DNA from: Acidobacteriota bacterium
GTDB lineage: Bacteria > Acidobacteriota > Holophagae > Acanthopleuribacterales > Acanthopleuribacteraceae
Length of the DNA stretch: 64,000 nucleotides
Assembly: GCA_002747255.1 (NCBI GenBank)
Contig: PDUC01000043.1
Span: forward strand, 1-64,000
Reading direction: 5' to 3'
The notes below the pieces were generated by a model. The model had not been told where the DNA came from, ran no database searches, and saw only the letters and a list, made by a program, of their open reading frames with translations. This document shows, piece after piece, positions 16,100-23,300 of the stretch; position 1 is the first letter of the stretch, and each line of letters starts with the position of its first letter. Made by a program: the position numbers and the translations under genes.

Positions 16100-17037
16100 T
16101 GTGGCGCGTATTAGCAGCATTGGATTTCGTGACCATTGCAGAATGTCACTTTGGTGTGCTTGTCCCTGCATTTGGAATTTCTACAGGTACTCATTGTGCA
16201 CTTGGATGCGGAACTTGGAAATTTGATAAAAAGTGCTTCCTCGGCCCCATTTCAATCAACACGCCACCCACACTGACTCACGATGCCGGTATGGGTCGGC
16301 CCCATGTACTCATCGACCTCAGTCCCGTCCCGCCTCCTCCTGCACCTCCCGCCACACCTGCCAATTCAGCACTTACCTCTGCCCTTGCAACCGCATGCAG
16401 CGCCATGAAACCCACCTTCTCTTCCAGCAGGGATTTAAGAAACGGCAAGCCGGTAAGTACAGAGGTGCTGCCTTTTTGTTCCGGTTTAGTTCTCAGCGGA
16501 AATGTCCCATGCGGATTAGGCGGCCCTCATTCGGGTATTCCCATGATTCCCACTCAACAGCAAGACTGGTCCGGTCTGACCTTTGGTGACATCGTTGGAG
16601 GGTTTGTCAATATGCAGGCCGAAACACTTTCACAGGCTGCCCTGGAAGGCTTTTGTAAAATTCTACCTTGGAAATTCGGTGAAATTTTCGCTGGTACACT
16701 GGCACTCGGTTCTCAGTTTGACATCAGCATTTGGCCTTCAGGAGACAAGGACAGCGTTCCCATTCAACAAGCTATTGATCGTGCAACAGGTCAAGCCCCA
16801 GGTGCTCCTTCGGGAAAAGCCAGTACATCCAGTTCTGCGGCTAATGCCTCATCTTCTGCCACAGCTTCACCATCGAGTTCAGCTTCCGGCTCATCCAGTG
16901 CAAGCTCTTCCGGGTCTTCAGGAAGCAGTGGAGCCAGCTCGTCCGGGAGCAGCGCGGGAAGTGCATCGGGAAGCGGTTCAGGTTCCGGGTCCACTCTGCC
17001 GGGACTTGGATATAGTCCATATGGGCAGGTTGTCTGA
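16096..17037 (+). CDS. Unrecognised spike-tip or cargo protein with Ser/Gly/Ala-rich tail
   Basis: The 313-residue protein has a Cys-containing N-terminal region (STGTHCALGCGTWKFDKKCF), a Pro-rich stretch (SPVPPPPAPP, near residue 75) and a mixed central domain of about 120 residues. Its last ~65 residues are almost only Ser, Ala and Gly. In other T6SS islands the position between vgrG/DUF2169 and the next gene is held by DUF4150/PAAR-like proteins. I cannot see a convincing PAAR motif, so that is inference from position. It overlaps the genes on both sides by one to four bases, so translation is coupled. The low-complexity tail could be a flexible linker or surface tether. Confidence 0.6.
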   Translation: MMWRVLAALDFVTIAECHFGVLVPAFGISTGTHCALGCGTWKFDKKCFLGPISINTPPTLTHDAGMGRPHVLIDLSPVPPPPAPPATPANSALTSALATACSAMKPTFSSSRDLRNGKPVSTEVLPFCSGLVLSGNVPCGLGGPHSGIPMIPTQQQDWSGLTFGDIVGGFVNMQAETLSQAALEGFCKILPWKFGEIFAGTLALGSQFDISIWPSGDKDSVPIQQAIDRATGQAPGAPSGKASTSSSAANASSSATASPSSSASGSSSASSSGSSGSSGASSSGSSAGSASGSGSGSGSTLPGLGYSPYGQVV

Positions 17038-18158
17038 TGTATACAGATTATCGCGCAAGCAGAGGCAATCTGCACGTCATCACACTCAAGAAAAAGTTCA
17101 ACATCCGGCAAGGAACCATCACACAGGAAATCAAACCTCCGGAAATCCTGCAAAAGCCCGATGAACAGAATCACAGACTCATTGAAGAGTGTGAACTCTA
17201 TCCAAAAAAAGAGTTCACAGACGTTATTCTGAGAGCGCATGTCTACCCTCCCGGTTATCAATCTGTTTCCGTACTCGACGCTGGAATTGAAATTTCCAAA
17301 CGGCAGTGCGGTATTCGCGTTTTTGGTCAAAGAAACATAAAAATAGAGGGCGGAAGAGTTTCTTTCAGCAGTCCGGAGCCCTTCCAAAAAGTGCCTCTCA
17401 CCTGGGAGGAGGCCTACGGAGGGCACGATCTTCACAATGAAGACACCGGCGATGTGTGGGATTTGAAAAACTTCAGTGAATCTTTCAACAAAGACCTTCA
17501 TTTCCTCAATTTCAATCGCTACAGGAGAAACCCGCTCGGGAAGGGTTACCTGATGAAACTGAAACCCGAACACCATGGAACCCCTTTACCAAGAGTGGAA
17601 ATGGCTCATGATCTTCTTACACCCGAACGGCTACAAAGCCCACATTATCTGGACTGGCATTTCCAACCCATCCCCGCCTGTTTTGACTGGAGACACTACA
17701 ACTGGTTTCCCAGGACGGCATTTTTGGCTGAAAAACTTCTGGGCAAAATGAATGAGCTGGTTCCTCAAAAACCGCTGCCGGAATATGTTTATGGCTATTC
17801 CAGGCAAGACCTTTTTGGGAGACTTCCCGCTCACGAGCTGATAATGCATCCGCGCATGTTCAATGCCGCTCATCCCGCTTTGCAAATCCCCAATAAAAAG
17901 AGGGATCTGGAAGTAACACTCTGGCACATGGATCCCGAAATCTCCCAATTCAAATTCAGAATCCCCTATAAGCAACCCCAAATCTATCTTAACGTGCCAG
18001 GAGAGAAAAAGACTTACAAGGACAAAGGCATTCTTTCCAATGTCATCATTGATATGAATGACAAAACACTTACAACCTGCTGGCACTGCCGCATACGTAC
18101 CTTTTATCCCATAAGCGATGAGAACAAAGAAAAAATATCGCATCGTGTGGACTGGTAG
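17037..18158 (+). CDS. DUF2169 family T6SS adaptor/chaperone (copy 2)
   Basis: This second DUF2169 protein has 373 residues. Family marks are PLTWEEAYGG (compare LQNAFGG in copy 1), the NPLGKGYLMK segment and the DWHFQPIPACFDWR region followed by aromatic-rich blocks. It starts in a TGATG overlap with the Ser-rich gene. Two adaptors in one island suggest two different cargoes, or one for the spike tip and one for an effector. The copies are clearly diverged from each other and are not a recent duplication. Confidence 0.82.
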   Translation: MYTDYRASRGNLHVITLKKKFNIRQGTITQEIKPPEILQKPDEQNHRLIEECELYPKKEFTDVILRAHVYPPGYQSVSVLDAGIEISKRQCGIRVFGQRNIKIEGGRVSFSSPEPFQKVPLTWEEAYGGHDLHNEDTGDVWDLKNFSESFNKDLHFLNFNRYRRNPLGKGYLMKLKPEHHGTPLPRVEMAHDLLTPERLQSPHYLDWHFQPIPACFDWRHYNWFPRTAFLAEKLLGKMNELVPQKPLPEYVYGYSRQDLFGRLPAHELIMHPRMFNAAHPALQIPNKKRDLEVTLWHMDPEISQFKFRIPYKQPQIYLNVPGEKKTYKDKGILSNVIIDMNDKTLTTCWHCRIRTFYPISDENKEKISHRVDW

Positions 18159-18167
18159 GAGCGCAAA

Positions 18168-18674
18168 ATGACCTCACATTTTTTGAGCGGATATCCGAAA
18201 GATCTTCAGTGGAGTGATTTTACCTCCAAGGAAACACCTCCAGTAAAGGGCTACACAGCCTTCACTTATACTACATATACAGAGACCAGACGAGTTGTAA
18301 AGAAAAGCGAGGATGGTGATTATTTCCTGTGCACCAAGTTAACCATTGCCGTGAATGTGGATAAGGCAAAGTCATGGGTACTCAAATCAGCAAAGTCAAA
18401 GGAACTCCTCAAGCATGAGCAGGGGCATTTTGATATTGTAGGAATCGCTGCTAAGCATGTGCTTGAGATCATATCGAGCGAACAAGCCGAAACCAAAGCC
18501 GGATTGTATAAAAAAATTCAAAAGGCATATCGAAAAGCTCAAAAAATGATTGATAACATCAATGAAAGCTATGACACAGAAACCGATCACGGGCTTGACA
18601 CAGGCAATCAGATACTATGGAATGAACGCCTTGCAAAGTGGAAGAAAAACGGGCTATCTTGGCAAATAAAATAG
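18168..18674 (+). CDS. DUF922-like putative zinc protease, no signal peptide
   Basis: This 168-residue protein contains LLKHEQGHFDI, with H83, E84 and H87 forming an HExxH zinc-binding motif. Further on it has YDTETDHGLDTGNQILW, which matches the C-terminal pattern of DUF922 (predicted zinc-dependent proteases). The N-terminal LQWSDFTSK and the SWVLKS strand before the motif also fit. Most DUF922 proteins are exported; this one has no signal peptide. Being in a vgrG/DUF2169 operon, it may be delivered by the T6SS instead. GGAG precedes the ATG by 8 bases. Activity and the third zinc ligand are not established. Confidence 0.65.
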   Translation: MTSHFLSGYPKDLQWSDFTSKETPPVKGYTAFTYTTYTETRRVVKKSEDGDYFLCTKLTIAVNVDKAKSWVLKSAKSKELLKHEQGHFDIVGIAAKHVLEIISSEQAETKAGLYKKIQKAYRKAQKMIDNINESYDTETDHGLDTGNQILWNERLAKWKKNGLSWQIK

Positions 18675-18678
18675 TTCT

Positions 18679-19275
18679 ATGACCAACATAAAAAAGAGTA
18701 AAACCAACCTTGGTGTTTGCCCTAAGTGCAACAAAGGGCTCATTGTCGACAACCCTAAAGCCTATAGCTGCAATGGCTGGAAATCAGGTTGTGATTTTGT
18801 GGTGTGGAAGGTTATTTCCAGTAAAACCATTTCCAAACAGCACGTAAGAATGCTGTTACGGCAAGGCTGTACGGAGCTCATTCGCGGCTTTAAGAGTCGA
18901 AACGGCCGCAGCTTTAATGCCTGTCTCAAGCTCGACAAACAGTTGAAAATCGTTTTCCACTTTCCCGAGAGGGAACAAGCACCTTCAACACCAGCCGTAA
19001 TCCTGGGCGACTGTCCCCTGTGCGATCAAGGTCGGGTTTTAGAAAACAAAAGGGGGTTCGGTTGTGACCGTTGGAAACAGGGCTGTCCATTCGTCATCTG
19101 GAAGAAAGTGGCCCAAAAAGAAATAACCGTTGAAATTGCCGAAGAACTGTTGATTAACGGTCAAACAGGCGAGTTAAACGGCTTTATCAACAAAAAGGGA
19201 GAGACCTTTTCAACCTGCCTGATGTTCGATCGAAATTACAAAGTCGTTTTTTCCCGTTCACAAGAAACAAGTTAA
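18679..19275 (+). CDS. Stand-alone pair of topoisomerase C-terminal zinc repeats
   Basis: The 198-residue protein is two copies of the module usually found at the C-terminus of topoisomerase III/I enzymes (Toprim_Crpt-like). Each has CPxC, then C, then WK(S/Q)GC: cysteines 14, 17, 31, 38 and 112, 115, 129, 136. Each continues with VVWK or VIWK, an amphipathic helix, and an (I/L)xGFxxxxGxxF hairpin. No toprim or topoisomerase catalytic domain is present. It could bind single-stranded DNA or a topoisomerase. It starts 4 bases after the HExxH gene and ends the island. A functional link to secretion is inferred only from position. Confidence 0.75.
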   Translation: MTNIKKSKTNLGVCPKCNKGLIVDNPKAYSCNGWKSGCDFVVWKVISSKTISKQHVRMLLRQGCTELIRGFKSRNGRSFNACLKLDKQLKIVFHFPEREQAPSTPAVILGDCPLCDQGRVLENKRGFGCDRWKQGCPFVIWKKVAQKEITVEIAEELLINGQTGELNGFINKKGETFSTCLMFDRNYKVVFSRSQETS

Positions 19276-19306
19276 CAAGCGATACCTTCAACAGATAGAC
19301 CGCCGC

Positions 19307-19325
19307 GTGTTCGGCTGCCGAACAC
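19307..19325. terminator. Hairpin between convergent genes
   Basis: GTGTTCGGC (19307-19315) pairs perfectly with GCCGAACAC (19317-19325). It lies between the convergent 3' ends of the vgrG island and the nucleotidyltransferase pair. There is no T-run directly after it on either strand, so it is at best an atypical terminator. Confidence 0.35.
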
Positions 19326-19364
19326 AGAACCCTTATTGTGTGCTGTTTTTCCTGTTTCACCTGT

Positions 19365-19535
19365 TCATTTCCTATTTGAACCGGAACTGGTGATGGGAGT
19401 TTTACGCCTTCGAAATTGAGGACTCTGCATTTTTTTTCTCAGCCGGTCACCACCCAAAGCAAGACACAAGCGTCTGAGTTCACTCGCCTTTTTGATCCTC
19501 ATGGTAATGGCGTGGGGTGACATGTCAACTTTCAT
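19365..19535 (-). CDS. 56-residue protein paired with the nucleotidyltransferase
   Basis: This small gene starts at the ATG at 19535, inside the last codons of the upstream nucleotidyltransferase (ATGAAAGTTGA, an 11-base overlap). The product (MKVDMSPHAITMRIKKASELR, with RRLCLALGGDRLRKK after it) begins with a short helix motif and ends in a basic Arg/Lys-rich tail. I recall similar short proteins beside AbiEii-type nucleotidyltransferases, but I know of no assigned function. The tight overlap suggests a translationally coupled toxin-antitoxin-like or enzyme-adaptor pair. It is shorter than many annotation cut-offs. Confidence 0.55.
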   Translation of the reverse strand: MKVDMSPHAITMRIKKASELRRLCLALGGDRLRKKMQSPQFRRRKTPITSSGSNRK

Positions 19536-20007
19536 GGATGATACGCTCCAGATTTTTGATGTCATCCAGGTCTTGTCCACTTGATCGCATTGACTTGAGT
19601 TTAATGAGCCCTTTTGGTGAAACAACCTGCAAAGACCCTTCATCCCAGGTTAAGATCTGCCTGGAACCCCACACATCTCTTATCTCAGGTGTCGTCAGTA
19701 ACATGTCGAGCATCAAAGGTTCCCTGCTGTCAGGATCCATTTTTTTCAGTCTGTATATTTTTATGGACCCTTTGCTGAAACTCATCAAGCCCGCGTCCCA
19801 TACAAAACCGCATTTTTTAGCCAGTGACTTGGCTTTTTCCAGGGCTTCCGGTTCAATGAGTACATCGATATCTAAAGTAGCTCTTGGGAAAGCATACAAT
19901 GCCATGGCTAAACCACCACACAATGCGTACTCCATTTTCTCTTGGTGGAATTCCGCAACTAATTGTTTGAACTCGTTAAGAAGATCCATGGCCTTTTGCT
20001 CTGTCAT
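19525..20007 (-). CDS. AbiEii/MNT-like nucleotidyltransferase
   Basis: The 160-residue protein has the nucleotidyltransferase signature: CGGLAMALYAFPRATLDID, with Gly31-Gly32 and then Arg42, Thr44 and the metal-binding pair Asp46/Asp48. A further acidic residue follows in the LMLDML strand. This is the minimal NTase fold seen in AbiEii toxins and MNT-type proteins. A family toxin such as AbiEii transfers nucleotides to tRNA or protein, but many homologues have unknown targets. It is followed, with overlap, by the 56-residue gene. The pair lies between the T6SS island and the carboxylase and faces the island. Confidence 0.7.
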   Translation of the reverse strand: MTEQKAMDLLNEFKQLVAEFHQEKMEYALCGGLAMALYAFPRATLDIDVLIEPEALEKAKSLAKKCGFVWDAGLMSFSKGSIKIYRLKKMDPDSREPLMLDMLLTTPEIRDVWGSRQILTWDEGSLQVVSPKGLIKLKSMRSSGQDLDDIKNLERIIHES

Positions 20008-20129
20008 TCGTTGGCTTGTTTCAGGTAAGCTACTAAAAGTAATACACCTATAATCCTATGTTTTATCACTGTTGGTATCAGAACCAAGACGACAACTTGA
20101 AAAAAGCTAATTTTTTACTCCGTTTAAGA

Positions 20130-20158
20130 TTGATGTATTGTGTCAAAGCCATTAAACT
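20130..20158 (+). promoter_or_regulatory. Possible promoter of the carboxylase gene
   Basis: TTGATG (20130-20135) and TAAACT (20153-20158) are 17 bases apart; each matches 4 of 6 consensus positions. A start near 20165 would place the 20179-20266 inverted-repeat structure at the beginning of the transcript. Confidence 0.3.
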
Positions 20159-20178
20159 CATGCTCTGACTGCTTGAAC

Positions 20179-20266
20179 GGGCTATCGATGAATGAATACA
20201 TTTTCACCGTCCAATGTTACCCTGTAGCTGCCATTCATAAGCTCACTGTTATTGGATCGATAGCCC
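20179..20266 (+). ncRNA. Structured leader (possible cis-acting RNA) before the carboxylase gene
   Basis: GGGCTATCGAT (20179-20189) is an exact inverted repeat of ATCGATAGCCC (20256-20266). Inside, ATGAATG (20188-20194) can pair with CATTCAT (20232-20238), and TCCAAT (20210-20215) with ATTGGA (20251-20256). The last two pairings cross, so they would form a pseudoknot or be alternatives. The element ends 40 bases before the start codon. It could be a regulatory leader; a small mobile element with 11-bp terminal repeats is the main alternative. I recognise no known riboswitch class. Confidence 0.45.
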
Positions 20267-20306
20267 CAACGTGTGACGATTGAACTTCAAATCACTGGAG
20301 ATGAAA

Positions 20307-23300
20307 ATGGAATTAAAATTTAAACGAGTCGCCATTATTAATCGAGGCGAACCCGCCATGCGGGCTATTCACGCTATTCGCGAGTACAACCTTGAACACG
20401 GAACGGACATAAAGTCCATTGCCTTTCATGTCGATTCAGACAAGAATGCCCTGTTCTATCGAAAAGCCGACGAGAGTTACAGCATAGGTGATGCGACCTT
20501 TCTCGACCCCAGAGACGGAGTCGTCAAACCCAGCTACCTCAATTACAACCGCCTGGAACAAGCCTTGAAGCAAACAAAGGCCGATGCCGTTTGGGCCGGT
20601 TGGGGGTTTGTAGCAGAACATGCTGAATTTGTGGATTTATGCGAAAAGAATGGCATGACCTTTATAGGCCCGAGCGCAACGGTAATGAGGAAACTGGGAG
20701 ACAAAATTTCCTCTAAAAAATACGCGGCTCTCGCTGATGTACCATTGGCGGCCTGGAGTGAGGGTGAAGTTTCAAGTCTTGAAGAGGCTAAAGAACAGGC
20801 CCATCGCCTGGGTTACCCTCTTATGATCAAAGCCAGCGCGGGAGGCGGCGGCCGCGGCATCCGCATGGTTGACAACGAAGAAGAACTCGTCACTCAATTT
20901 GATATCGCTCGACAAGAAGCCCTGAAGTACTTCGGCGACGGCCGCGTGTTCCTGGAACGCCGTATTGAAAATGCCCGCCATGTAGAGGTGCAAATGATAG
21001 GCGACCAACATGGAACCATTTGGGCCATGGGCGTCAGGGATTGTTCCATTCAAAGGCACTTTCAAAAGATTATGGAAGAATCGCCTTCTCCTGTTTTAAC
21101 CGCTGAAGAAGAACAAACGCTCCGTCGGTATGCAACGGATCTTTGCAAACAGGTCAACTACGAAAATGTTGGAACCATAGAGTTCCTGTTCGAACCTCAA
21201 ACGCGAAACCTCTACTTCCTGGAGGTCAATACCCGTCTGCAGGTAGAACACCCCATAACCGAATTAACCACCGGTTTGGATCTTGTCAAAACTCAGTTCT
21301 TCATTGCAAGAGGAGGCAGGCTGGAAGGTGAAGCTCCTGTCGCAAAAGGTCACGCTATTGAAGTTCGATTAAATGCCGAAGATCCCGCCTTGCGATTTGC
21401 CGCGTCACCTGGTTTGGTGGAGAAGTTCCGCTTTCCTGCAGGTCCTGGCGTTCGTATTGATACGGGCATCATGGAGGGAGATGCCATTCCAGCGGAATTT
21501 GACTCCAATATCGCAAAAATTATGGCCTATGGCCGGAACCGCAATGAAGCACTTGCGCGTTTGAAACGCGTTTTAGCTCAAATGTTCATCATCATCCGCG
21601 GAGGCGCCAGCAACAAGGGCTTCCTCTGTGAACTACTGGACATGGAAGAAGTTCGCCATAGCGATTATCACACCTTGTGGTTGGATGAGCTGGTTCAGGA
21701 AGACAGACACATGTCCCATGCCCACGCCGATGTCGCCATTCTCCAAGCCGGAATCGAGGATTATTTGACCAGTATGGAAACCGAAACGGCTCGGTTCCTG
21801 AACTCCGCCAAACGAGGCAGACCCGAACTCCGCAAGGACAGTGGAGTCGATGTGGAACTGGAATACCACAATCACAACTACGCTTTTTCAATTTACCGCC
21901 TGGGTGTCTATCATTTTCGAATCGATATGCAGGGCAAACGCATTTATCTGAGACTGGAACCACTGGGTGGAACCGAATGGAATCTCACCATTGGGTCTGA
22001 GCGTTTTAGAATACACTCCCTGAGACTGGACCACAATTACTGGGTTCAGGTTGAAGGTGTTCCCTATCGAATTTCACGCAGTCAGGGCAGTATGCTGCGT
22101 GCTCCAGCACCAGCTGTGGTTGCCTCCGTTCTTGTAAAAGAAGGCGATCGAGTGAAAGCAGGCGACCGGTTGATTGTCATGGAAGCCATGAAAATGGAGA
22201 TGGCTCTGACGGCATCCTACTCGGGAACGATTGTAAAAGTTTTGGTTAGAAACTACATGCAGGTGCCACCTCAAGAACCCCTGATATTAATCGAACCCGA
22301 CCGCCAAAAACAGCCCATGGTAGACAGCGGCAACATTACCTTTGACCGTTTTGGTCCACCCATTGACAGTCAGCAGGATACACAGCAAAAGTGTGCCCAG
22401 AACATGGAAGAACTGAAGAGTTTAATTCGCGGTTTTGATGAAGATGCTTCGGAAATTAAACGTCTCATGGAAGAACGAAGTGAATTATGTCACTTTATTC
22501 CCGCTGACGACCTTACACTTATGGAGAAAGAAGATGAGTTGCTAACTATCTTTGTGGATTTCATTTCCCTCTTCCGCAGCGACCCCTCCATCGAAACAGA
22601 AGGTCCTTTGAGTACTCAGGAATACCTGCTCGCCTTCCTGGTCAACCCGGAAGAGGGAATGCAGCTCATGCCGGAAAGTTTCATCACCAAGCTCAAACGC
22701 GCCCTGTTGCATTACGATATCCAAGATATCCAACCCTCTCCCGATTTGGATTTCGGTCTGTTCCGCATCTCGAAATCACATCAGCGCATGGCTCAACAAG
22801 TTGCACCCATCTTAAGCATTCTTGAAAGGCGTCTGGAAAATGTCGATGTGTTAAAAAAACACGTTGACGAAACGCTCATGTTTCTGCTTGACCGCCTTAT
22901 CATAGAGACTCAGGATCGGTTCCCAAAGGTTAATGAACTGGCCATTCAAGTTCGCTATCACTATTTCACCAAACCCCTCCTTGAAAAAGCACTTCAACAG
23001 GATCTCGATCAGGTTAATTCCTCCCTGGCCTTCCTGGAAAAGTACCCGCAACACGAAAGAAGGCAGAAGAAGATTCAAACGCTGGTCGGTTCCCCGCTTT
23101 CATTGATGACCCATTTAACCGTTCGCTTCTCCACCGCGGATCTGACTTTGCGGCAAGTCATGCTCGAAGTCATGATGCGACGCTACTATCGCCTGCGAGA
23201 ACTGAAAAACATTCAGACACGCATCGAGAACGGTCAATGTCTTGCCATGGCGGATTATAACTACGAAGGCAAGCGCTACCATGTCATTACGACCTATGTC

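Noticed and set aside
16791-17576. Minus-strand frame of 261 codons
   Set aside because: It covers the antisense of the Ser/Gly/Ala-rich tail, giving a Glu/Leu/Pro repeat; composition explains the open frame.
12508-19275. Complete T6SS gene cluster
   Set aside because: No tssB/C/E/F/G/J/K/L/M, hcp or clpV gene is visible; only spike and adaptor genes are present.
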